A stretch of DNA of 64,000 nt from Chloroflexota bacterium (GCA_021323855.1 JAJPKE010000037.1:124001-188000); one strand, 5' to 3'; counted from the stretch's first letter, positions 50,916-60,419 are shown. The notes: a model not told the origin generated them from the sequence alone. Made by a program: numbers and translations.

Positions 50916-51278
50916 GGAACCCACTTTACTATAGAAGAAACAGAGAAGCACCAGTGATAGAGCAGTTCATTGTCACATGAGATGCTACTCCTGAATGCTA
51001 GAGCGCAACACAGGAAGAGTGCAGGAGGAACGTGGCTGATGAGGTTGAGAATGCCGCGCAAGGGAAACGGGGGTGGAGGATACCGTCTATGTGTTTGCAG
51101 GGATGTGCCACTATGATGGTCAATGGTCAATACGGGGTATATTGCAGGTCAAGGCAGCAGTACGGATAGCCACATCGTGGGGGGGAAAATGTAATGGCCT
51201 TCTAGCGGGGTATCAGCAATGCTTTCTGTAACACCAACTGATAACGTGATTGGTGGGGGAGAACCTGGATTATGAACG
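50916..51278. other. Intergenic region before the CdaR/PucR-like regulator
   Basis: These 363 bases have no supported gene. Notable are a GGTCAAT direct repeat (51118-51131), purine-rich stretches GGGGGGG near 51180, and GGTGGGGGAG about 22 bases before the regulator ATG. No clear sigma-70 promoter, terminator or riboswitch was recognised. Confidence 0.4.
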
Positions 51279-52541
51279 ATGGACGAGCAGCATGCGCAGC
51301 CTCACAGTGAGAACCTGCTAGCCGCCGGTCTCGATCAGCAACACGTGGCAGCGATGATCGAGCAATTGTCTACCCTTCTCTCGATGCCTACACCGCCTCT
51401 GGTGATGCGAGATGGCTCTCCCGCAATGATGAGCACTGCATCCACACAATTTGCGCCACCTCCTTCTCTTATTCGTGATACTGGATATACCCATCATACT
51501 GGTCGCGCAGCGCCTATTCCGCTACGAATCCCACTTTCTCTGAGTGCACCAGGCGTGCCAACATGGCCGTTCGAACTCAACGCGGAAGAGAGTGCAAAGT
51601 CACCGCATATGGCGCATGCGCTTGCAGAGTTGCTTTCGCAGACACGCGAAGCGCAGCTTTCTGGCAGCAAGCCGGCTCATCGTCAATTGAAAGACCAATT
51701 CGTCTATAGCTTGCTCTTTGAGCAAGAGGCCGATGAAGCGACGGCTTTGCGTCAGGGGCAAATTCTCGATATTGACCTTCGCCTGCCCCGGGCTGTCATC
51801 CTCATTGATGCGGCAAACTTTATTTTGCCCAACTATGAGACCGACGAGCCAGATATGTCACTCCAGCGGCACGCAGAGGCGGTTATTAATGGCATCGTGG
51901 CATTCTTTCATCTTCCCAATGATGCCATCATTGCGCACATCGGCGGCGGTGAAGTGGTTGTCTTAAAGGCCAGCAGTTCCAATGATCTGCGTCCCTGGGC
52001 AACGACCGAGGCAAAGAGCGAACAGACCGGCGCGTCTTGGGCGAATCTCAATGCGCTGAAGCGCGCTGGCGCGGCCCTTGCGGACCATCTCCAACGCGAA
52101 ACACAAGTGGAAATCAATGTTGGCATTGGCCGGTATCATCCTGGCATTCTGGGGCTGGCGCGTTCATATCAAGATGCGCGAGCCGCACTGCTGCTGGGAC
52201 GCCATTTTCACCCGGATCAGCGGCTACATTGTCTGGATGCGCTTGGCGTTGCCGCTTTCATTGGTTTGTCTGATGAGCAGACCAAAGTTGACCTCGCGCG
52301 GCATCTGCTCAGCCCTCTCGATCAGGAATCTGAGTTAATTGAGACGTTGAGCGTATTTTTTGCCCATGACTGCAAGCCCTCCGTTACCGCTGATATCCTG
52401 CAAATTCACCGCAACACGCTGCTATATCGCCTCGAAAAAGTCTTCCTGCTGACCGGCCTCGACCCGCGCCGCTTCGATGAGGCAATGCAGATTCGCCTGG
52501 CGCTGCTCTTGCGCTCACTGCCAGTTTCGCATACGCGATAG
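51279..52541 (+). CDS. CdaR/PucR-like transcriptional regulator
   Basis: This 420-residue protein opens with a sugar-diacid-recognition-like segment (about 10-140, with a long Pro-rich insertion around 60-90). A GGDEF-like degenerate domain follows (about 165-300: RAVILIDAANFILP, GGGEVVVLK, NVGIGRYHPGILGLARSYQDARAALLLG). The C-terminus (about 350-415) has the HTH_30 motif VTADILQIHRNTLLYRLEKV, which defines this family. CdaR-type proteins activate sugar-diacid or glycerate use. Which genes it controls here is unknown; the heptose operon lies 300 bases downstream on the same strand, and a 16-bp palindrome lies between. Confidence 0.85.
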   Translation: MDEQHAQPHSENLLAAGLDQQHVAAMIEQLSTLLSMPTPPLVMRDGSPAMMSTASTQFAPPPSLIRDTGYTHHTGRAAPIPLRIPLSLSAPGVPTWPFELNAEESAKSPHMAHALAELLSQTREAQLSGSKPAHRQLKDQFVYSLLFEQEADEATALRQGQILDIDLRLPRAVILIDAANFILPNYETDEPDMSLQRHAEAVINGIVAFFHLPNDAIIAHIGGGEVVVLKASSSNDLRPWATTEAKSEQTGASWANLNALKRAGAALADHLQRETQVEINVGIGRYHPGILGLARSYQDARAALLLGRHFHPDQRLHCLDALGVAAFIGLSDEQTKVDLARHLLSPLDQESELIETLSVFFAHDCKPSVTADILQIHRNTLLYRLEKVFLLTGLDPRRFDEAMQIRLALLLRSLPVSHTR

Positions 52542-52581
52542 CCACACCCCAGACATTAGTAGCAACAAGCAACGCCTCTGA

Positions 52582-52597
52582 TTGGGCATATGCCCAA
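52582..52597. promoter_or_regulatory. Perfect 16-bp palindrome upstream of the heptose operon
   Basis: TTGGGCATATGCCCAA is perfectly symmetric and lies 41 bases after the regulator stop and 245 bases before gmhA. It has the form of a dimeric operator. A candidate TTGCCA-n17-TAACGT promoter lies about 40-80 bases further on. Control by the adjacent CdaR/PucR-like regulator is an inference. Confidence 0.55.
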
Positions 52598-52791
52598 CAT
52601 TCACTGCCCTTTTTGCTTATGCTCTTGTGCAGTTGCCTAATGTATTTGCCAACAATGGTGGCTATGCTTAACGTGAAAGGTATGAAAGCACGCTTCGCGC
52701 TGTGCTAGAGGAGGAGTATCAGGCGAGGTAGCTTTCTATGTCAGGGATGTGGGGAATACCCTGTCCATGTGGGTGCTGTTTCCTGGCAAGT

Positions 52792-52831
52792 AGGACAAAT
52801 AAGGATAAACAGGGGTCAACAGAGGCAAATA
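52792..52831 (+). repeat. Four degenerate 10-bp repeats next to the gmhA ribosome site
   Basis: AGGACAAATA, AGGATAAACA, GGGGTCAACA and GAGGCAAATA follow one another without gaps, then GGAGG, the gmhA ribosome site. Each unit carries a purine-rich GG and a weak ribosome-site look. Confidence 0.6.
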
Positions 52832-52841
52832 GGAGGATGGA

Positions 52842-53525
52842 ATGCTCAGTCAGGAATACCTGGAGGTCGCTCCTCTGCGCCATCCCATGCCAGCCGAGGT
52901 GGCAGTGGATGAGAAACGCTGCCGTGACATCCAGGCGGCGCTGGCGCAACGCCGGACCGCGTACAGCAAGGCGATGGATGCGCTCTCCACTCAGGCGGCG
53001 CTGCTGACAGAAACCGCCGCATGGCTGGTGGCGACGTTGCGCGCCGGGCGCCGTGTACTCGTTGCTGGCAACGGCGGTAGCGCCGCGCAGTCGCAGCATT
53101 TCGCCGCTGAACTGGTGGGACGTTTCAAGCGCGAACGTCGCGCTTATCCCGTTCTCTCCTTGACTGCTGATACGGCGTCGCTGACAGCGATTGCCAATGA
53201 CTATGGCTATCAGGAAGCGTTTGCACGCCAGGTGGTGGCATTTGGCCAGCAGGGCGATGTGTTGCTAGCTTTTAGCACGAGCGGCGAATCAGAGAATCTC
53301 ATCCGCGCAGCAACCGTGGCGCGCCAGCAAGGAATGGGCATCATTGCCATTACGGGTAACCGGCCAAGCCGGTTGTCGCAAGAGGCGGATCGCGCCATTC
53401 TGGTGCCGCTTGCCGATACTGCCATGATCCAGGAAATGCACCTGCTGGTGACACACCTCCTCTGCGATATCGTCGAGCAAGAACTGATGGTGAATATGAG
53501 TATTACCAGCGACACAGGTAATTGA
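52842..53525 (+). CDS. gmhA: Phosphoheptose isomerase GmhA
   Basis: This is a 227-residue SIS-domain enzyme that converts sedoheptulose 7-phosphate to D-glycero-D-manno-heptose 7-phosphate. Key segments are VLVAGNGGSAAQSQHFAAELVGRFKRER, containing the phosphate-binding Ser loop and the catalytic Glu, then SLTADTASLTAIANDYGY, AFSTSGESENLI and AITGN, with the C-terminal helix EMHLLVTHLLCDIVE supplying the His residues. About 25 extra residues precede the core. It starts six bases after GGAGG and opens the heptose operon. Confidence 0.92.
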   Translation: MLSQEYLEVAPLRHPMPAEVAVDEKRCRDIQAALAQRRTAYSKAMDALSTQAALLTETAAWLVATLRAGRRVLVAGNGGSAAQSQHFAAELVGRFKRERRAYPVLSLTADTASLTAIANDYGYQEAFARQVVAFGQQGDVLLAFSTSGESENLIRAATVARQQGMGIIAITGNRPSRLSQEADRAILVPLADTAMIQEMHLLVTHLLCDIVEQELMVNMSITSDTGN

Positions 53526-53534
53526 GGGCACCGT

Positions 53535-54167
53535 ATGCAGCGCGCGCTTTTTCTTGACCGGGATGGCACGCTGGTCGAACCGTATCATTACCCAACCCTT
53601 CCTGAACATTTGCGGCTCTATCCAGGGCTTGCGCCACGCCTATATCATGCGCAGTGCCTGGGTTTTGCACTGGTTCTCGTCACCAATCAGTCTGGCATTG
53701 CGCGTGGCTATCTGACGGAGGATGACTTGCAAGTGATGCACGCATCACTCGCTGCTAACCTGGCGTGTTTTGGCGTCCATCTGTCGGGAATATACTACTG
53801 TCCGCACATGGCAGATGGGTCTGTGCCGCAGTATGCGCGCGCGTGCGATTGTCGCAAACCCGCGCCCGGCATGCTGCTTCGCGCTGCTGCCGATCTCTGC
53901 CTGGACCTGCGAACATCGTGGCTCATTGGCGATATTCTCGATGATGTCGAAGCAGGTAATCGCGCTGGCTGCCGGACGATCCTCGTGGATTTGGGAACGG
54001 AAGCGCCACCAGAGAGCGCAATCCGCCGGCCCAATCTGGTAGCGCGCGATACCTGCCATGCGCTCGATCTGCTGCTTGGCATCGAACAAGGAGAGAAGGC
54101 TGGTTCACCTGTCTATCTGCCACCATCCTGGCGGCAGAGTGCTGTGTCAGTGGCGCCAGCTTCATAG
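53535..54167 (+). CDS. gmhB: D,D-heptose 1,7-bisphosphate 7-phosphatase GmhB
   Basis: This 210-residue HAD-family phosphatase has the catalytic motif FLDRDGTL (Asp8, Asp10), motif II LVTNQSG, and the zinc loop CPH...CDCRKP (residues about 93-116) that is specific to histidinol-phosphatase/GmhB enzymes. Motif III is followed by WLIGDILDDVEAG. A C-terminal extension of about 35 residues is present. It removes the 7-phosphate after HldE kinase action. It begins nine bases after gmhA and ends 13 before hldE. Confidence 0.92.
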   Translation: MQRALFLDRDGTLVEPYHYPTLPEHLRLYPGLAPRLYHAQCLGFALVLVTNQSGIARGYLTEDDLQVMHASLAANLACFGVHLSGIYYCPHMADGSVPQYARACDCRKPAPGMLLRAAADLCLDLRTSWLIGDILDDVEAGNRAGCRTILVDLGTEAPPESAIRRPNLVARDTCHALDLLLGIEQGEKAGSPVYLPPSWRQSAVSVAPAS

Positions 54168-54180
54168 GAAGGAACAGCTC

Positions 54181-55725
54181 ATGGATGGTGATCTCGCGCG
54201 TGTGCGGCGCTTTCGCCAATTGCATGCGCTGGTGATCGGCGATGCCATGCTCGATACCTATCTCGATGGCACCGCTGTGCGCATCTGCCGCGAAGGGCCG
54301 GTGCCCGTCGTGCGGAAGACGGCTGAACACCATGTGCCGGGCGGCGCCGCCAACACTGCCGCCAACGTTCGCGCGCTGGGAGCGCAGGTAACGCTGCTCG
54401 GTGTCGTTGGGGATGATCTGGCGGGGGGACTGTTGCGCGCCGGATTGCAGCGCATGGGCATCAGTGCTACCGGCCTTTTCACTGATGCGGAGATGGCAAC
54501 CCTGCATAAATTGCGTATCCGAGCCGATGGGCAGTATGTCGTGCGTTTCGATGAGGGCGAAGCGACGCAACTGTCTGTATCTGTAGAGAAGCGTCTGCTC
54601 GACTATCTGGAGCATGCATATGCCACCTGCGATGTTGTCATCGTCTCGGATTATGGATATAGCGCCATCTCACCCGCCATTCTGGATCGGCTCATCGCCT
54701 TGCGGGTACAGCAGCCGCGCCCGCTGATCGTGGATGCGAAATTTTTGCAACGCTATCGTGCCGCCCATGCGACGATGGTGACGCCGAACCATATGGAGGC
54801 GCGCCAGCTTATCGAGTCGCGCTTCTCATCAGCATCACCAGGCATAGGTGAACCGCCTACTTCTGAGCAGTACGCGCATTGGGGGCGCCAACTCTTGACG
54901 CTGCTGGATGCCGAGCACGCTGCGATTACGCTTGCTGCTGATGGTGTGATGCTGGTGAGTCGTTCTGGCGCGACACAGCATATGCCCGCCTATACCACTC
55001 CTCACGCCAATACTATCGGCGCGGGCGACACGTTTACGGCTGCGGTCGCACTGGCGCTGGGCGCACATGCTACACCGGCGAGCGCCGTGCGCATCGGCAT
55101 TGATGCCGCCAGCATCGCCGTCACTCAGGCCAACACGATCTCTGCCTCGTATCAGGAACTGCTGCAACGGGTGAGCCTGCGTGCGCATACCGCCCACGCC
55201 GGCATCAGCAAGAACAGCGCAATTGCCTCGCGCCAAGCACTGCAACATTTGCGGACGCGCCTGGAAGTTGAACGCCAGGCAGGTAACACGATTGTATTCA
55301 CTAACGGCGTGTTCGATGTGTTGCACGCTGGGCATATTGAACTGCTGCGGCGAGCGAAAGCATTGGGAGATATTCTGGTCGTCGCCGTCAATAGTGATCG
55401 CGTGGCGCAACAACTCAAAGGCGCTGGCCGCCCCATTATCCATGAGCGCGATCGGCTGGCGCTGGTGAGCGCGCTCGATTCGGTGGATTACGCGCTGCTC
55501 TTCGACGAGGAGACACCTTCTGATCTCATTCGTTTGCTGCGCCCGCATATCCATGTAAAGGGTGGAGACTATGATGGCGCATCGTTGCCCGAAAGTGAGG
55601 CCGTCCGCGCAGTTGGCGGGCGGATCGTGATCGTGCCGTTGATCGGCAATCTGAGCACCAGCGCAGTCATCGGGCGCATCACGGCGCTGGCAGCAGCGCA
55701 GCGGACCAGTGAGGGTAGTCTATGA
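54181..55725 (+). CDS. hldE: Bifunctional heptose 7-phosphate kinase / heptose 1-phosphate adenylyltransferase HldE
   Basis: This 514-residue enzyme has both activities. Residues 1-330 form a PfkB/ribokinase fold: VIGDAMLDTYLDG, VPGGAANTAANVRALG and the catalytic GAGDTF (about 278). Residues 370-505 form a nucleotidyltransferase: FTNGVFDVLHAGHIELL with the HxGH motif, then VNSDRVAQQLKGAGRPI and HVKGGDYD. It makes ADP-heptose from the GmhA product together with GmhB. The start at 54181 follows GGAAGG; the frame extends back into gmhB. The epimerase HldD, which converts the D,D to the L,D form, is not in the window. Confidence 0.93.
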   Translation: MDGDLARVRRFRQLHALVIGDAMLDTYLDGTAVRICREGPVPVVRKTAEHHVPGGAANTAANVRALGAQVTLLGVVGDDLAGGLLRAGLQRMGISATGLFTDAEMATLHKLRIRADGQYVVRFDEGEATQLSVSVEKRLLDYLEHAYATCDVVIVSDYGYSAISPAILDRLIALRVQQPRPLIVDAKFLQRYRAAHATMVTPNHMEARQLIESRFSSASPGIGEPPTSEQYAHWGRQLLTLLDAEHAAITLAADGVMLVSRSGATQHMPAYTTPHANTIGAGDTFTAAVALALGAHATPASAVRIGIDAASIAVTQANTISASYQELLQRVSLRAHTAHAGISKNSAIASRQALQHLRTRLEVERQAGNTIVFTNGVFDVLHAGHIELLRRAKALGDILVVAVNSDRVAQQLKGAGRPIIHERDRLALVSALDSVDYALLFDEETPSDLIRLLRPHIHVKGGDYDGASLPESEAVRAVGGRIVIVPLIGNLSTSAVIGRITALAAAQRTSEGSL

Positions 55726-56903
55726 TGAATCATATAGACCCTCGCTGGCAGGCCGCGCGCCACATTCTTGCGGTGCGGCTGGATAATCTTGGCGATGTCC
55801 TGGTGACGACGCCGGCAATCCATGCTATCAAAACCTCCTTGCCAGATGCTGACATCACGCTGCTCACCAGCCCTGTCGGCGCGCAGGTGGGCAGGCTGAA
55901 TCCTGACATAAGTGAAGTTATCGCTTATGAAGCGCCGTGGGTGGATCCGTGGCAAACCTTGCCACAGGATAGCCAGCGTGAACAGCAAATGATCGCATTG
56001 CTCCGCGAGCGACGCTTCGACGCTGCGGTGATCTTTACATCATACCGGCAGAGTTCCCTGCCAGCGGCCTATCTCTGCTACCTGGCTGACATTCCCTTGC
56101 GGCTGGCTGTCTCGGTTGACGGCTCCGGTTCTTTGCTAACAACCCGCTGCAAGCCATCCGAGCGCCTGATGCACGAGGTGGAGAGTGGTCTCGCTCTGGT
56201 TGGCGCGGTTGGTCTGACGACTGACTGCACTGATTTGGTGTTGCGCGTGCCGGAGCAGGCGCGAAAGACGCTGCGCGCAAAACTCGATGTGATGCCGGGC
56301 GCTTTTCCTCTGGCGCAGCAGCGCCCATTCATCGTCATCCATCCTGGGTGTAGCATGCCGGCGCGTACCTATCCGTGGGAGCAATACGCGCGCGTGGCGG
56401 AGCGTCTGGTTGAGAACTTCGATGCTGTTGTGGCCTTTACCGGAACCGCGACCGAGCAGGAATTGGTTGCGCGAATCCAGGCTGAAATGCACCCATCGTT
56501 GCGGTCTGCAACCCTCTCGTTTGCGGGCGCGCTCACCTTTCCGGAACTATGCGCGCTCATCGAACAGGTGGATCTCACCATCACCAACAACACGGGACCA
56601 ATGCACATTGCGGCGGCGGTCAAAACGCCGGTGGTTGCGCTGTTCGCCCTGACGAATCCGCCGGAACAGTGGGGACCCTGGCATGTTCCGCATCGCCAGC
56701 TCTATCACGAGGTCGCTTGCCGGTTATGCTATTGTCGCAGGTGTCCTTTTGGGCACGAATGTTTGGCGCTCGTGTCGCCGGAAATGGTGTTGCAGGCGGC
56801 CAGGGAACTACTGGCCGAGACCGGCTCGCTGTCGCAAACGAGCGAACAGCAATTTACAGAATGTGAAAAGTGTGAAGAGATGGCAAAGACAGGGAGGTCA
56901 TGA
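55722..56903 (+). CDS. Glycosyltransferase family 9 (heptosyltransferase-like), first copy
   Basis: This 393-residue GT9 protein starts at an ATG overlapping the hldE stop (ATGA). It has RLDNLGDVLVTTPAIHAIKTSLP, LTSPVGAQVGRLNP, then C-terminal VAFTGTATEQELVARI, LIEQVDLTITNNTGPMHIAAAVKTPVVALF with the donor-binding NTGPMHIA motif. The tail has a Cys-rich stretch, CRLCYCRRCPFGHECL, like many GT9 proteins outside the Proteobacteria, which suggests metal binding or disulfides. Direct coupling to hldE supports ADP-heptose as donor. Confidence 0.88.
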   Translation: MMNHIDPRWQAARHILAVRLDNLGDVLVTTPAIHAIKTSLPDADITLLTSPVGAQVGRLNPDISEVIAYEAPWVDPWQTLPQDSQREQQMIALLRERRFDAAVIFTSYRQSSLPAAYLCYLADIPLRLAVSVDGSGSLLTTRCKPSERLMHEVESGLALVGAVGLTTDCTDLVLRVPEQARKTLRAKLDVMPGAFPLAQQRPFIVIHPGCSMPARTYPWEQYARVAERLVENFDAVVAFTGTATEQELVARIQAEMHPSLRSATLSFAGALTFPELCALIEQVDLTITNNTGPMHIAAAVKTPVVALFALTNPPEQWGPWHVPHRQLYHEVACRLCYCRRCPFGHECLALVSPEMVLQAARELLAETGSLSQTSEQQFTECEKCEEMAKTGRS

Positions 56904-56906
56904 GCC

Positions 56907-58025
56907 ATGATGACATCATCGTTCTGGGATAGCGCCTCGCTCGCAAACGTCACTAGACCGTTTCGAGTGCCGCCCACGGTGCGCCGCGTTGCCGTATTCC
57001 GCGCGCTTCAGTTGGGCGACATGCTGGTCGCCGTGCCTGCGTTGCGGGCGTTGCGAGCGCAGTATCCACAGGCGGAGATCACGCTGATTGGTCTGCCCTG
57101 GGCGGCCTCCTTCGCCCGGCGGTTCCATCTCTATATAGACCGCTTTGTCGCATTTCCCGGCTTCCCTGGCATTCCCGAAGCAGAGTATGAAGCTGAACGC
57201 ACCGCCAGGTTCCTGGCAGAGCAGCAGAGCGATAGCTACGATCTGGCGATTCAACTGCACGGCAGCGGGGAGAGCAGCAATCCTTTTGTGCTGGCTCTGG
57301 GTAGTTCATATACCATCGGCTTCGCGCACGAGCAACAGTCTACAGCGTACCGGAAGTTCATTCCCTATCCCGATCAGTTACCAGAGATCTGGCGTTGCCT
57401 TCAACTGGTCCGGCAACTCGGCTGTCGCTCGCTTTCTCCTCGTTTGGAGTTTCCACTGACGGCGTGTGACATTGCAGAGGCTGAGGCATTGCTGCGTCCG
57501 CTCCGGCAGCAGCGTCGCTTGCGCGTTGGGCTGCACGCGGGCGCGCGTTCCCCCGCGCGGCGCTGGCCGGCGGCTCGTTTCGCGGCGCTGGCCGATGCCT
57601 TGATCGAGCGCTATCACGCGCAGATTGTGCTGACCGGCAGCCCGCAAGAGGAGCCAGCAGTACGTGACGTGATGCGACATATGCAGAGCGAGCCGCTGAA
57701 CCTGGCCGGACTGACGAGCCTGGGCGGGCTGGGAGCCGTGATCGAACGGTTGGATCTCTTTATCAGCAATGACACCGGCCCGGCGCATCTCGCCTGCGCC
57801 ATGGAGACACCAAGTATCACGATCTTTGGGCCAGCCGACCCGCGCCGCTGGGCGCCGCTCGACCGGCGATACCATCGCATTGTGCGCTATCCGGTTGCGT
57901 GTAGCCCCTGTGGCTACTGGACCTGCCCGATAGGTCATGGCTGCCTGCGTGGTATCACGCCCGCCGCTGTCCTGGCAACCGCCAATCAATTGCTCGCCAG
58001 GAGGGAAACGTTATGCGGCGCTTGA
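56907..58025 (+). CDS. Glycosyltransferase family 9 (heptosyltransferase-like), second copy
   Basis: This 372-residue GT9 paralogue of the preceding gene begins after GGGAGG. Motifs: VFRALQLGDMLVAVPALRALRAQYP, LIGLPWAASFARRF, LHAGARSPARRWPAARFAAL, IVLTGSPQEEPA and LFISNDTGPAHLACAMETPSI. The C-terminus has the same CSPCGYWTCPIGHGCL Cys pattern. Two tandem GT9 genes resemble heptosyltransferases I and II of LPS core loci. Its 3' end overlaps the next gene by 13 bases. Confidence 0.88.
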   Translation: MMTSSFWDSASLANVTRPFRVPPTVRRVAVFRALQLGDMLVAVPALRALRAQYPQAEITLIGLPWAASFARRFHLYIDRFVAFPGFPGIPEAEYEAERTARFLAEQQSDSYDLAIQLHGSGESSNPFVLALGSSYTIGFAHEQQSTAYRKFIPYPDQLPEIWRCLQLVRQLGCRSLSPRLEFPLTACDIAEAEALLRPLRQQRRLRVGLHAGARSPARRWPAARFAALADALIERYHAQIVLTGSPQEEPAVRDVMRHMQSEPLNLAGLTSLGGLGAVIERLDLFISNDTGPAHLACAMETPSITIFGPADPRRWAPLDRRYHRIVRYPVACSPCGYWTCPIGHGCLRGITPAAVLATANQLLARRETLCGA

Positions 58026-59014
58026 ACATATTGATCTGGCACATTCATGGCAGCTATCTCAACACGCTGGCGCGCATCGAGCATAACTGGTTTCTGCCCG
58101 TTAAACCCGGCAAGCAGGAGGCGGGATACGGTGGGCGTGGGCCGACCTTTGACTTACCCGATTATGTACGCGAAGTGCCAGCCGATAAGGTGCGCCAACT
58201 CGATCTCGATCTGGTGATCTACCAGACGCCAAAAAACTATTTCGAGGATCGCTTAGAGATTCTCAGCGCCAGGCAGCAGCGGCTGCCAGCTATTTATCTC
58301 GAACATAACACGCCAAAGCCCAATGCCGTCGAGACGCGCCATCCGATTGATGATCCCGGCGTGTTGCTGGTGCATGTCACACAGTACAACCGGCTGATGT
58401 GGGATAACAACCACACGCCGACAATGGTGATTGAGCATAGCGCCGCTATTGATCCGCGCATACGCTATCGCGGCGACCGCGCCTGTGGCATTACCATCAC
58501 CAACTGCATGCAGCGACGGGCGCGCATTACTGGCTACGACATTCTGCGCGATGTGCAGCAGATCGTGCCCATCGAAGTCGCCGGCATGGAGACCGAGCAA
58601 TTCGGTGGCCTGGGTGATATCCCCTACCGGGATTTACATGCGCAGATTGCTGGATATCGCTTCCTCTTCAGTCCCATGCGTTACACGAGCCTGCCATTGG
58701 CCGTGATCGAGGCCATGACGATTGGTATGCCGGTCGTTGCGCTGGCAACGACGGAGTTACCTTCAGTCATCACGAGCGGCGAAACCGGCTATGTCTCCAA
58801 TGATCTTGATGAACTGATAGCAGGCATGAGGCATCTACTGGCTCACCCTGCTGAGGCACGGCGCATGGGCGCAAATGCGCGGGCGCTGGCTCAGCAACGC
58901 TTTGGCCTGGACCGCTTCATTGAGGATTGGAATGCGGCGTTCGCGCTCGTAACCGGCGGGCGTGCGGATACTACTCATCAGCGACCGCAGGCGTATCAGG
59001 CAGCCATTGGATGA
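58013..59014 (+). CDS. GT4-like glycosyltransferase
   Basis: This 333-residue GT-B enzyme begins MRRLNILIWHIHGSYLNTLA. The N-terminal half is compact, with YLEHNTPKPNAVETRHP and VTQYNRLMWDNNHTPTMVIEHS. The C-terminal half has FSPMRYTSLPLAVIEAMTIGMPVVALATTELPS, the E-x7-E region of retaining GT4 enzymes, and GYVSNDLDELIAGMRHLLAHP. The family is clear but shorter than usual. It overlaps the upstream GT9 gene and precedes another GT4, so all belong to one operon. Confidence 0.85.
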   Translation: MRRLNILIWHIHGSYLNTLARIEHNWFLPVKPGKQEAGYGGRGPTFDLPDYVREVPADKVRQLDLDLVIYQTPKNYFEDRLEILSARQQRLPAIYLEHNTPKPNAVETRHPIDDPGVLLVHVTQYNRLMWDNNHTPTMVIEHSAAIDPRIRYRGDRACGITITNCMQRRARITGYDILRDVQQIVPIEVAGMETEQFGGLGDIPYRDLHAQIAGYRFLFSPMRYTSLPLAVIEAMTIGMPVVALATTELPSVITSGETGYVSNDLDELIAGMRHLLAHPAEARRMGANARALAQQRFGLDRFIEDWNAAFALVTGGRADTTHQRPQAYQAAIG

Positions 59015-59043
59015 TGTGGACGATAAGACGATGGAGTATGTGT

Positions 59044-60372
59044 ATGCAGTATTCGAGAAGGATTGCCTTTATCAGTGAACATGCCAGCCCACTGGCGTTG
59101 CTCGGTGGGCAGGATGCCGGCGGCCAGAATGTGTATGTGGATGCGCTCAGTCAGTCACTCGCTCGTCTGGGTTACGCCATAGACATCTTCACCCGCCGCA
59201 CCGATCCAGGCGCTCCGGAGGTCGTTGCTTATGATAGCGGCATACGCATCATTCACCTCAGCGCTGGTCCGGCGGAGCCGCTCCTAAAAGATGAACTCTG
59301 GCCCTACATGCGCGAATTTCGCAACAATCTTCTGGCGTTCATGCTGCGTACCCGCGTCCGTTACGCTCTCATTCACGGCCACTTCTGGATGTCTGGTTGG
59401 GTAGCTACTGAGATTGGATCGCTGCTCTCTGTGCCGGTTGTGCAGACGTTTCATGCGCTTGGTGCGACCAAGCGACGGTATCAGGGCGATGCCGATACCA
59501 GTCCTTCTGAGCGCATCGCCATCGAACGCGAGATTGTGCGCAAAGCCGACCGCGTGGTTGCGCACTGCCCCAGCGAGCGCGATGAACTGCTGCACGATTA
59601 TCACGGCGATTCACGCCATATTACGTTGATTCCTGGCGGTGTCAATATTGAGATGTTTTCGCCGATGTCGCAGGTAGAAGCACGCGCGCTCATTGGGTTG
59701 GGCGGTGATGGGCCGGTGGCGGTCTACGTTGGGCGCATCTTGCCGCGTAAGGACATCCGCAATGTTGTGCGCGCGCTTGCGCTGGTGAACGAGGGGCGCA
59801 GCGGCCAACCACCAGCGCGTTTGCTCATTGTCGGCGGCGATACGCCGGAGCCGGACCCAACGATGACACCGGAACTCGGCGAGATTCAACGGCTGGCGGC
59901 ATCACTGGGAATTGCTGAGCAAGTGCGATGTGTGGGCATGCGCCAGCCGTCGCGGCTACGTGAGTATTACTGCGCTGGTGATGTCATGGTGACGACCCCC
60001 TGGTATGAGCCGTTCGGGCTGACACCGCTGGAAGCGATGGCTTGCGGGCGTCCGGTTATCGGCTCTGCCGTGGGTGGCATTCCTTCCACCGTTGTTCCGG
60101 AGCGAACGGGTCTGCTGGTACCGCCGCGCGATCCATCGGCGCTGGCCGGTGCGCTGATGCAGTTGTTTGCTCACCCAGAACGTTGCCAGCGCATGGGCAC
60201 GATTGCCCGCGCGCATGTCGAGCGCAGATTCACCTGGCCGCTTTCCGCAGAACGCCATGCTCGCCTCTATAGCGCGCTGCTGTCTGCGCAGCCCAGGAGC
60301 CGGACAACTTCACACACACCTGCTCTGGCACACTGGGATATCGAACGCGATGACGAGTCAGTCGGTGTCTGA
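59044..60372 (+). CDS. GT4 glycosyltransferase, sucrose-phosphate-synthase/MshA-like branch
   Basis: This 442-residue retaining glycosyltransferase starts at the ATG at 59044 (ATGGAG upstream). The donor-side signature LLGGQDAGGQNVYVDALSQS and FTRRTDP identify the branch with sucrose-phosphate synthase and D-inositol-3-phosphate glycosyltransferase. Further motifs are IPGGVNIEMFSP, YVGRILPRKDIRNVVRAL and TTPWYEPFGLTPLEAMACGRPVIG with the E-x7-E pair. A polar tail of about 35 residues ends the protein. Acceptor unknown; context suggests a heptose-containing glycan. Confidence 0.87.
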   Translation: MQYSRRIAFISEHASPLALLGGQDAGGQNVYVDALSQSLARLGYAIDIFTRRTDPGAPEVVAYDSGIRIIHLSAGPAEPLLKDELWPYMREFRNNLLAFMLRTRVRYALIHGHFWMSGWVATEIGSLLSVPVVQTFHALGATKRRYQGDADTSPSERIAIEREIVRKADRVVAHCPSERDELLHDYHGDSRHITLIPGGVNIEMFSPMSQVEARALIGLGGDGPVAVYVGRILPRKDIRNVVRALALVNEGRSGQPPARLLIVGGDTPEPDPTMTPELGEIQRLAASLGIAEQVRCVGMRQPSRLREYYCAGDVMVTTPWYEPFGLTPLEAMACGRPVIGSAVGGIPSTVVPERTGLLVPPRDPSALAGALMQLFAHPERCQRMGTIARAHVERRFTWPLSAERHARLYSALLSAQPRSRTTSHTPALAHWDIERDDESVGV

Positions 60373-60419
60373 GCCGCCAGCAGTCACAGCATTCATTAGA
60401 ACGTCATGGGCTGTGGGAT

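Noticed and set aside
51272-51310. A 12-codon mini-frame (MNDGRAACAASQ) overlapping the start of the CdaR/PucR-like gene, with better ribosome-site spacing than the main ATG
   Set aside because: Leader peptides of this size occur by chance; no regulatory amino-acid run or attenuator structure supports it.
52738-53007. An 89-codon frame with a CPCGCC motif upstream of and overlapping gmhA
   Set aside because: Most of it overlaps gmhA out of frame and no family is recognisable; the Cys pair alone is not enough.
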